Source: JACPSX01 sp035288405 [NCBI: bacterium]
GTDB lineage: Bacteria; JACPSX01
DNA: 14,077 nt
NCBI GenBank assembly: GCA_035288405.1
Contig: DATEAK010000359.1
Span: forward strand, 1-14,077
Direction of reading: 5' to 3'
Position numbers and translations under genes: made by a program. The notes beneath the pieces are model-generated. The model was not told where the DNA came from. It saw only the letters and a program-made list of their open reading frames with translations, and made no database searches. This document shows, in pieces, positions 7,703 to 12,731 of this stretch; the first letter of the stretch is position 1; each line of letters starts with the position of its first letter.

Positions 7703-7745
7703 CCTCTAGAACAATTCTAAAGAGGTAACCGCTGCTGGCGGTAAC
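7703..7745 (-). promoter_or_regulatory. Structured rpsB leader: two adjacent hairpins
   Basis: Between the promoter candidate and the rpsB ribosome-binding site are two adjoining inverted repeats. One pairs CCTC+TAGAA (7703-7711) with TTCTA+GAGG (7715-7725), 9 bp with a two-base bulge and a 3-base loop. The other pairs GTAACCGC (7725-7732) with GCGGTAAC (7738-7745), 7 of 8 positions. S2 autoregulates its own operon through leader RNA in well-studied bacteria, so this is a candidate S2-binding leader. I cannot match it to a known RNA family by eye. Confidence 0.4.
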
Positions 7746-7757
7746 GTGTAATTTTTT

Positions 7758-7787
7758 ATTATTATCTATTTTGGCCGATTTTAGCAA
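7758..7787 (-). promoter_or_regulatory. Candidate sigma70 promoter for rpsB
   Basis: On the minus strand TTGCTA (7787-7782, 4 of 6 to the -35 consensus) is followed by an AT-rich stretch with overlapping -10 candidates: AATAAT at 7763-7758 with an 18-base spacer and GATAAT at 7766-7761 with 15. Transcription would begin roughly 75 bases before the TTG start of rpsB. This is the most AT-rich interval of the window. No terminator separates it from argJ, so read-through from argJ is possible. Confidence 0.45.
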
Positions 7788-7802
7788 GGACAAAATCACA
7801 CC

Positions 7803-9020
7803 CTAACTACGGTAAGACGCGTTGATTCGCACGTACTCGGTAGACAGGTCCGACGCCCACACCACCGCCTCGCCCGATCCGTGGTGCAGGTGGATATGTA
7901 CCTCTATGTTCCGATTTCTCATCAACTTCCGAGCTTTGGCCTCCTGGGACGTAGGCAGAGGCTCTCCCTGGCGGACCAAGTAAAATTTCCCGATCGACAG
8001 ATCCACACGGTCCGGGTTGAAACGGACGCCCGCATTTCCAGCCGCAGCTAGAATCCTCCCCCAGTTGGGATCTTCCCCAAACAGAGCCGTTTTCACCAAG
8101 GGCGAATTGGCAATAGCCATGCCCACCATTTTGGCCTCCGCATCCGATGGGGTGCCCCGCACGTTCACTTCCAAGAACTTCGTAGCTCCTTCGCCATCCC
8201 GCACGATCATCTTGGCTAAGTCCAGGCAAACTTCCAGAAGGGCTTCTTTGAACTGCCTCCCGAAGGAATTCCTTTCAGCGATCTCCGGAGCGGCGCCTTT
8301 CTCACCGGTAGCCAGCAAGAATACGCAATCATTTGTACTCATATCTCCGTCCACCGTAATCCGATTGAAGGAATTCTCAACCGTCTCTCTCAGAATCTTC
8401 TGTAGAACCCCCGGGCGCGCGTACGCATCGGTGGCCAAAAAGCACAGCATTGTGGCCATTTGAGGGCGGATCATCCCTGAGCCCTTGGCAATTCCTCCGA
8501 TGGTCACCGAATCACCTGCTGATTCCCAGCGCAACGCAGAAAGCTTAGGCCATCTATCGGTCGTCATAATCGCCTCAGCCGCCTTCTTTCCCCCGTTTCT
8601 TCGCAACTCTTTAACCAGAGAGGGCGTGGCAGTGAGTATGCACTTCATGGGTAATCTCTTGCCTATGACACCCGTAGAGGCCACCAAGACACGCTCCGCA
8701 GCAATTCCCAGATTGGAGGCCGTCGCCTCTGCCATTTTTCGGGCATCTCGGTCACCTTGCAGCCCCGTGCAGGCATTCGCATTACCGCTGTTAGCCACGA
8801 TGGCCCTGATCTTTCCACTGTGGATCTGTTGCCGGGAAAAGCGCACCGGTGCCGCCTGGACCTGATTCGACGTAAACACCCCTGCTGCCGTTGCATCGCG
8901 CTCGCAGAGGATCAGGGCAAGGTCCAGGCCCTTTTTTTTGATCCCGCAATGGATACCAGCCGCCTTCACCCCGGGGACCGCTGTGACTCCGCCGTTGAGA
9001 CGCTTGAGACCTTTAATCAT
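7803..9020 (-). CDS. argJ: Glutamate N-acetyltransferase / ArgJ
   Basis: ArgJ transfers acetyl from N-acetylornithine to glutamate in the cyclic arginine pathway; bifunctional forms also use acetyl-CoA. The precursor cuts itself before a threonine that becomes the N-terminal nucleophile; here the site is MATML with A189/T190. Other family motifs are IVANSGNANACTG near residues 74-86, VASTGVIG at 113-120 with the oxyanion residues T116/G117, MTTD at 152-155, KGSGMI at 179-184, and TVDGDMSTND. The length of 405 is normal and it ends in EYVRINASYRS, a typical tail. Mono- or bifunctionality cannot be read by eye. The ATG overlaps the stop of an argC remnant (ATGA), and rpsB lies downstream. No convincing promoter is visible between the rpsI terminator and argJ. 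Confidence 0.96.
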   Translation of the reverse strand: MIKGLKRLNGGVTAVPGVKAAGIHCGIKKKGLDLALILCERDATAAGVFTSNQVQAAPVRFSRQQIHSGKIRAIVANSGNANACTGLQGDRDARKMAEATASNLGIAAERVLVASTGVIGKRLPMKCILTATPSLVKELRRNGGKKAAEAIMTTDRWPKLSALRWESAGDSVTIGGIAKGSGMIRPQMATMLCFLATDAYARPGVLQKILRETVENSFNRITVDGDMSTNDCVFLLATGEKGAAPEIAERNSFGRQFKEALLEVCLDLAKMIVRDGEGATKFLEVNVRGTPSDAEAKMVGMAIANSPLVKTALFGEDPNWGRILAAAGNAGVRFNPDRVDLSIGKFYLVRQGEPLPTSQEAKARKLMRNRNIEVHIHLHHGSGEAVVWASDLSTEYVRINASYRS

Positions 9021-9178
9021 GAAGGATTCCCTATCTCGATTTCTGGGAAAAGGGCAGCCCCTTCCAGCCGTTGTCTTTCTTCAAAACCAAACATCAAGTT
9101 CATGTACTGGATCGCGTGCCCAGCCGAGCGGTCAACAGAGGACTGGACGCCCTGCACCCGTAGGTGATTCCAACAGTC
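9017..9178 (-). pseudogene. argC: argC remnant: C-terminal fragment of N-acetyl-gamma-glutamyl-phosphate reductase
   Basis: An open frame of 53 codons whose stop TGA overlaps the argJ start (ATGA). From residue 7 of its possible GTG start (9157) it reads SVDRSAGHAIQYMNLMFGFE. I recognise this as the end of ArgC, where the family typically has [21 protein letters not shown]; the shared elements are A-G-x-A-(I/V)-Q-x-M-N-L-M-F-G-F. It then continues to AALFP, also common near ArgC ends. The NADP-binding domain, the catalytic cysteine and about 300 residues are missing; an in-frame TGA closes the frame at 9181-9179 and the rpsI terminator lies just beyond. rpsI-argC-argJ is a recurring order, so this looks like an argC gene lost by deletion with its last part left in place. 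No good ribosome-binding site precedes the GTG or the inner ATG, so translation is doubtful. Confidence 0.75.
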
Positions 9179-9216
9179 TCACCAGAAAGGCCAGAACACC
9201 CAGGCAGCCAAGTCCC

Positions 9217-9248
9217 AAAAAATTAAGGAAGGTCCGTTGACCTTCCTT
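9217..9248 (-). terminator. Rho-independent terminator after rplM-rpsI
   Basis: The minus strand reads AAGGAAGGTC-AACG-GACCTTCCTT, a perfect 10-bp stem (9248-9239 with 9234-9225) and tetraloop, followed by AA and six T (9222-9217). It lies 29 bases after the rpsI stop. It should end rplM-rpsI transcription and separate it from argJ. Confidence 0.93.
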
Positions 9249-9277
9249 AGGGAACGAGCAAAATCGACCAGAAAAAT

Positions 9278-9670
9278 CTACCGTTTCGAGAACTGGAAAC
9301 GTTTCCGGGCCCCTTTCTGGCCGTACTTCTTGCGCTCTTTCACCCTGGAGTCCCGAGTCAGAAAACCCGCTCTCTTCAAGAGTTGCCTTAAACCCGGATT
9401 GACAACAAGAAGCGCCTTGGCAATGCCATGCTTAATGGCCCCGGCTTGCCCTGAAAGTCCACCACCTTCCACTGTAGCCCTTACATCAAACTGTCCCGAT
9501 GTGTTTGTGACCTCGAATGGTTGCTGAATCTCCATCCGTGAGGTCTCGCGGCCGAAGTATTCTTCTACAGAACACCGATTCACCGAAACGGAACCCTGGC
9601 CAGGTAAAATCCACACCCGTGCCACCGCGCTTTTTCTCTTGCCTGTCGCGTAATAATTCGTCGTGGTCAA
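9278..9670 (-). CDS. rpsI: 30S ribosomal protein S9
   Basis: S9 is a small-subunit protein whose C-terminal tail reaches the P-site tRNA. The 130-residue product shows the family features in order: [20 protein letters not shown] at residues 6-25, [12 protein letters not shown] at 30-41, [20 protein letters not shown] near 65-84, and the basic tail [20 protein letters not shown] ending in FSKR. The start is TTG at 9670 with GAGG seven bases upstream; no in-frame ATG comes before the conserved region. It follows rplM by 19 bases and ends at a strong intrinsic terminator, so rplM-rpsI is a two-gene operon. Confidence 0.98.
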   Translation of the reverse strand: MTTTNYYATGKRKSAVARVWILPGQGSVSVNRCSVEEYFGRETSRMEIQQPFEVTNTSGQFDVRATVEGGGLSGQAGAIKHGIAKALLVVNPGLRQLLKRAGFLTRDSRVKERKKYGQKGARKRFQFSKR

Positions 9671-9689
9671 AATTCACCTCTCTGGGATT

Positions 9690-10121
9690 TCAAAGTTCAA
9701 TCATCTCGGGTTTCTGGGCCTGGTGCGGATGATCGCCGGCCGGATAAACCTTGAGCTTGCCAAAGAGCTGCCTGCCGAGACGATTCTTGGGAAGCATCCC
9801 ACGGACGGCCTCTTCGATGATTCGCTCGGGTTTACTGGCCAAGACCTCCTCCACGGTGGCGGAATGCAACCCCCCCGGATATCTCGAGTGGCGCATGTAT
9901 TTCTTGTCCTGGAGTTTATTTCCTGTCAAAACCACCTGGGCTGCATTGATGACGATGACGTGGTCACCCGTATCCAGGTGAGGAGTGAAGGTCGGTTTGT
10001 TCTTGCCACGCAAGATCTTGGCTACTTCACTGGCTAGACGCCCGAGAACCTTCCCCCTGGCATCAACCAAATACCACTTTTTCTCTATTTCGGCTACGTT
10101 CGGCGTTACGGTTGCATACAC
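9690..10121 (-). CDS. rplM: 50S ribosomal protein L13
   Basis: L13 is an early-assembling protein of the large ribosomal subunit. The 143-residue product has [20 protein letters not shown] near residues 14-33, [40 protein letters not shown] and the C-terminal [19 protein letters not shown], all characteristic. The GTG at 10121 is chosen because GGGAG lies 9 bases upstream and the length then matches the family (about 142). The frame extends 27 codons further, but that part lies within the promoter and leader. A TTGACA/TAGCAT promoter starts about 45 bases upstream. The operon diverges from ccdA. Confidence 0.97.
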   Translation of the reverse strand: MYATVTPNVAEIEKKWYLVDARGKVLGRLASEVAKILRGKNKPTFTPHLDTGDHVIVINAAQVVLTGNKLQDKKYMRHSRYPGGLHSATVEEVLASKPERIIEEAVRGMLPKNRLGRQLFGKLKVYPAGDHPHQAQKPEMIEL

Positions 10122-10173
10122 CCTGTAATTCTCCCAAAAAATCAAAGACTTGCGAAGGACCAAGCGCAGGCAA

Positions 10174-10202
10174 ATGCTACAGTGGTCAAGGCAGTCTGTC
10201 AA
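10174..10202 (-). promoter_or_regulatory. Sigma70-type promoter of rplM-rpsI
   Basis: On the minus strand TTGACA (10202-10197, 6 of 6) and TAGCAT (10179-10174, 4 of 6) are separated by exactly 17 bases. Transcription would start near 10167, giving a leader of about 45 bases before the rplM GTG. It faces away from the ccdA promoter. Confidence 0.8.
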
Positions 10203-10240
10203 GCAAAATCTACTCTTTTTTGGCCGCTACGGAAGGGCCG

Positions 10241-10269
10241 TTGCCAAACTTCCGAGGGGCCACTATAAT
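10241..10269 (+). promoter_or_regulatory. Near-consensus sigma70 promoter of ccdA
   Basis: TTGCCA (10241-10246, 5 of 6) and TATAAT (10264-10269, 6 of 6) are separated by 17 bases. The expected start near 10276 gives a leader of about 40 bases to the ATG at 10316. The two divergent -35 boxes (this one and rplM) are 38 bases apart. Confidence 0.85.
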
Positions 10270-10315
10270 TCCGCACAACGTCCGCAGCGGAAACGCGCCG
10301 CAGAGGAACGACCCT

Positions 10316-11062
10316 ATGGAAAACTTCAGTCAAGTCACGATCCTGATGGCCCTAGGCGCCGGGCTCTTCTCGTTCCTTTCCCCCTGCGTACTCCCCTTGT
10401 TCCCCTCCTATCTGTCCTTCATCAGCGGGGTCTCTCTCGATCAGATGCTTGCCCCCAGCGACCGAAGTCGGGTTCGCAAACGGGTGATCTTCAACTCTGT
10501 CCTCTTCATCCTGGGGTTTTCAGTGGTCTTTATAGCTCTGGGTGCCTCGGTAACCCTCTTGGGGCAAATGCTGCTCAGGTACCAAGTTGTGCTGCGAAAA
10601 GCAGGCGGGATTCTCATCGTAGTCTTCGGCCTTTACATGATCGGCCTGTTGAAACTCCCCTTTTTAGCCCGCTACCGGCAGTTGACCATCGAGAAAAAGC
10701 CGTCGGGGTACCTGGGCGCGTTTCTGGTGGGATGCACATTCGCCATCGGCTGGACCCCTTGCGTCGGGCCCATTCTCGGGTCCATCCTTTTGGTGGCCAG
10801 TACGGCTCAGGATACGAGTCGCGGGATCACCCTTTTAGTCTCGTATTCCATGGGATTGGCTATTCCTTTTTTCCTGGGCTCACTGAGCATTGAGCGGTTT
10901 TTGCCGCTCTTCCAGCGCTACCGCAGGCTCATTCCGGTCCTGCATACCGTGGCCGGCTTGATGCTCATCGTCGTGGGCGTCCTCCTTTACACGAATTATA
11001 TGACCCGCCTGAACGGCTACGCGTTGCAGTTCACTCCGCGCTGGCTCTTCGAACGCCTGTAG
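10316..11062 (+). CDS. ccdA: Cytochrome c biogenesis thiol-disulfide transporter, CcdA/DsbD-like
   Basis: CcdA-type proteins pass electrons from cytoplasmic thioredoxin across the inner membrane to periplasmic or extracytoplasmic thioredoxin-like proteins that keep apocytochrome c cysteines reduced. The 248-residue product has about six membrane helices. Its paired redox cysteines lie in the two pseudo-repeats: FSFLSPCVLPLFPSYLSF with C24, and IGWTPCVGPILGS with C149; there is no periplasmic thioredoxin domain as in full DsbD. The ATG at 10316 has AGAGG about 9 bases upstream and lies after a strong promoter. The frame is open back to 10112, but that part overlaps rplM and both promoters, so it is not coding. 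It converges with ccmB, which fits a joint role in cytochrome c maturation. Confidence 0.94.
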   Translation: MENFSQVTILMALGAGLFSFLSPCVLPLFPSYLSFISGVSLDQMLAPSDRSRVRKRVIFNSVLFILGFSVVFIALGASVTLLGQMLLRYQVVLRKAGGILIVVFGLYMIGLLKLPFLARYRQLTIEKKPSGYLGAFLVGCTFAIGWTPCVGPILGSILLVASTAQDTSRGITLLVSYSMGLAIPFFLGSLSIERFLPLFQRYRRLIPVLHTVAGLMLIVVGVLLYTNYMTRLNGYALQFTPRWLFERL

Positions 11063-11132
11063 CGAGCGAATTCGGGCTTCGACCTCACATCTCCTGAGCG
11101 CTGATTTCCGGCGACGTAAAGCCGCTCCGGCG

Positions 11133-11810
11133 TTATTCTTCGACCACGTACTCGAAGGTGAGAAAACAGATCACCACAAAGATCACGTCGAAGACGCCTA
11201 GCAGTTTGAGCCAGTCGGCCGCATCGCCCAGGGGATCTCCGGCCAAAACCTTTCCGGTAGCCTTCACAGCTGCAATAATCACAGGAACCGCCACAGGAAA
11301 CAGCAGAATCGGCAACATGACCTCGCGGGTCCGGGTGTTGACGGACATGGCGGCAAACAGGGTGCCGACGGCGGCAAAGCCGATGGTGCTGAGGGCCATC
11401 ACCACAACCAGGCGCAAGATGACCTCAAAGAGAGGAAGATTCAAGAAGGCTGCGAAAACAGGGAAAGTGAAAATTTCGATTATTCCCATGAACAACACGT
11501 TGCCGATCATCTTGCCCAGGTAAATAGCTCCTCGGTCGATAGGGCTGAGCAGGATCCCCTGCAGGCAATCATTTTCCTTTTCTGCCATGAAAGAGCGATT
11601 CAGCCCGAGAACTCCTCCAAACGTAAAAGCAACCCACAAGATTCCTGGTGCCAGCTCTCTCATTTGCTGGCTGCCCGGATCGAAGGCAAAGGCGAAGATC
11701 AGCGCCACCAGAAGGGTGAAGACCAACAGGCTTGTGATGATCTCCTTGGTGCGGAGCTCCGTCGTGATGTCTTTCCAAAGAATGATCCGAATGAGATTTA
11801 AGTACCCCAT
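11133..11810 (-). CDS. ccmB: Heme exporter / cytochrome c maturation permease CcmB
   Basis: CcmB is the membrane subunit of the CcmAB ABC transporter of System I cytochrome c maturation, which helps release holo-CcmE. The 225-residue protein is a multi-helix membrane protein of normal length (about 220). It opens with IRIILWKDITTELRTKEII, the usual amphipathic start, and has PGILWVAFTFGGVLGLNRSF followed by EKENDCLQGILLSP (family pattern E-x-D-x-L-x-G-L-x-x-x-P). FAAMSVNTRTREVMLPILLF then matches the conserved G/A-x-x-x-x-R-x-R-E-x-L-L-P-x-x-x-x-P region. The ATG at 11810 lies inside the ccmA 3' end (13-base overlap), so translation is coupled. No ccmC follows; the next gene is the convergent ccdA, 70 bases away, and no clear terminator separates them. 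Confidence 0.95.
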   Translation of the reverse strand: MGYLNLIRIILWKDITTELRTKEIITSLLVFTLLVALIFAFAFDPGSQQMRELAPGILWVAFTFGGVLGLNRSFMAEKENDCLQGILLSPIDRGAIYLGKMIGNVLFMGIIEIFTFPVFAAFLNLPLFEVILRLVVVMALSTIGFAAVGTLFAAMSVNTRTREVMLPILLFPVAVPVIIAAVKATGKVLAGDPLGDAADWLKLLGVFDVIFVVICFLTFEYVVEE

Positions 11811-12541
11811 CCGATTTTCTCTCCCACGTACTCGTAGTAGACCGATTCCAGCTCCTGAAGCCCGATGTTTGCAGCTCGCTCCTGGTAAACGATCCTTCCG
11901 GAGACCAAAATGGCGACCCGGTCACTAATCTCAAGGCCCCTACCCAGATCATGGGTTGTGAGAATGATCCCCTTGCCTTGCCGCCGAACGTCCAAGAGGG
12001 CGGCATTGAGGATTCGTACGGCGTGCTGGTCCAGGCCCGTGTAAGGTTCGTCAAGCAGCAAGACCTTGGGGTCGTGAAGAATGGCCCGCGCGATGGCCAG
12101 CCTCTGCTCCATCCCCCGGGAAAAAGTGCGCACCGGATCGTCTTTGCGTTCCTCGAGCCCCACCATGGTTAGAAGCTTCTCGACCCGTTCCTGTGCCCCG
12201 CTGCACCCATAGAGGGAAGCGTAGAAATGCAGGTTCTCCCGAGCCGTGAGACCCCCGTAGACGAAACTCCGGTGGGCAACTACTCCGATTTCCCGGCGCA
12301 GGTCTTCTTCTTCCCTGCGTAGATCGTGGCCGGCGATGCGAACGATTCCTTCGCCGGGTTTCAGTAAGGTAGACAAAACTCGGATCAGGGTGCTCTTACC
12401 AGCACCATTCGGGCCGAAGATCGTAAGAATCTCGCCGGCCCCCAGATCCAGATTGATGCCCCGCAGGATCTTGCGATAGCCGTAAGAACGGGTCAGTCCT
12501 TCGATGTGCACCAGCGGTTCCGGTCGCTGTTCCCTCTCCAT
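11798..12541 (-). CDS. ccmA: Cytochrome c maturation ABC transporter ATP-binding protein CcmA
   Basis: CcmA is the cytoplasmic ATPase of the CcmAB complex. The 247 residues contain Walker A GPNGAGKST at 43-51, the ABC signature SRGMEQR at 141-147, Walker B VLLLDEP at 160-166 followed by the D-loop YTGLD, and the switch histidine H197 in TTHD. The Q-loop position reads IGVVAHRSFVYGGLTARENL, the CcmA-like variant in which H replaces the usual glutamine region. A generic ABC-2 ATPase is the alternative, but the overlapping ccmB partner makes CcmA the better call. The ATG has AGGGG about 7 bases upstream. A promoter candidate lies about 60-90 bases upstream. Confidence 0.92.
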   Translation of the reverse strand: MEREQRPEPLVHIEGLTRSYGYRKILRGINLDLGAGEILTIFGPNGAGKSTLIRVLSTLLKPGEGIVRIAGHDLRREEEDLRREIGVVAHRSFVYGGLTARENLHFYASLYGCSGAQERVEKLLTMVGLEERKDDPVRTFSRGMEQRLAIARAILHDPKVLLLDEPYTGLDQHAVRILNAALLDVRRQGKGIILTTHDLGRGLEISDRVAILVSGRIVYQERAANIGLQELESVYYEYVGEKIGWGT

Positions 12542-12604
12542 TCCAATTCCCCTGCCTAACGATAGCCTCCCACATCATGTTCTCTAGGAGGCGAAAACTC
12601 CGGC

Positions 12605-12633
12605 ATGATGCCACGCCCTTCCCCACGCGTCAA
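12605..12633 (-). promoter_or_regulatory. Candidate promoter for ccmA-ccmB
   Basis: On the minus strand TTGACG (12633-12628, 5 of 6) is followed after 17 bases by CATCAT (12610-12605, 4 of 6). The predicted start near 12598 leaves a leader of about 55 bases. That leader contains a 16-codon ATG frame ending in TAG, with no visible ribosome-binding site. Confidence 0.5.
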
Positions 12634-12646
12634 CACAGATCGGCAT

Positions 12647-12729
12647 TCAGCGGTCAGCACTCAGCTATCAGCCAGACATTCGGAGCAGAATCCGGAACAT
12701 CGGGATACGGAAGCTGAATGCTGACGGCT
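12647..12729. repeat. Inverted arrays of degenerate 7-base units (TCAGCNN / GCTGANN)
   Basis: The plus strand has TCAGC at 12647, 12654, 12661 and 12668, an exact 7-base period with variable two-base spacers. The complementary GCTGA occurs at 12713 and 12720, followed by GCT at 12727, again with period 7. Arms 12649-12665 and 12713-12729 are complementary at 15 of 17 positions, with a 47-base loop. The array ends two bases past the stop of the upstream gene. It resembles a dispersed intergenic repeat element more than a terminator, since no T run follows. Confidence 0.65.
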
Positions 12730-12731
12730 AT

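Noticed and set aside
6733-7728. Plus-strand frame of 331 codons opposite tsf and rpsB
   Set aside because: It is antisense to two ribosome-related genes with clear motifs and has no own promoter or recognisable domain.
7725-7757. Hairpin plus T-rich tract on the plus strand as an intrinsic terminator
   Set aside because: No plus-strand gene lies upstream; the T-rich tract is better explained as the A-rich promoter region of minus-strand rpsB.
9132-9216. Hydrophobic 28-codon minus-strand frame starting with TTG at the rpsI terminator
   Set aside because: Its start lies beside the terminator T run, there is no ribosome-binding site, and it overlaps the argC remnant in another frame; probably chance.
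10112-10315. N-terminal extension of the ccdA frame
   Set aside because: It overlaps the rplM start and both divergent promoters; the ATG at 10316 has a ribosome-binding site and begins directly at the first membrane segment.
11063-11132. Bidirectional terminator between the convergent ccdA and ccmB
   Set aside because: Only short imperfect GC-rich complementarities and no adjacent T run on either strand.
12550-12610. Sixteen-codon ATG frame in the ccmA leader as a regulatory peptide
   Set aside because: No ribosome-binding site, no amino-acid run or other sign of attenuation, and nothing but position supports it.
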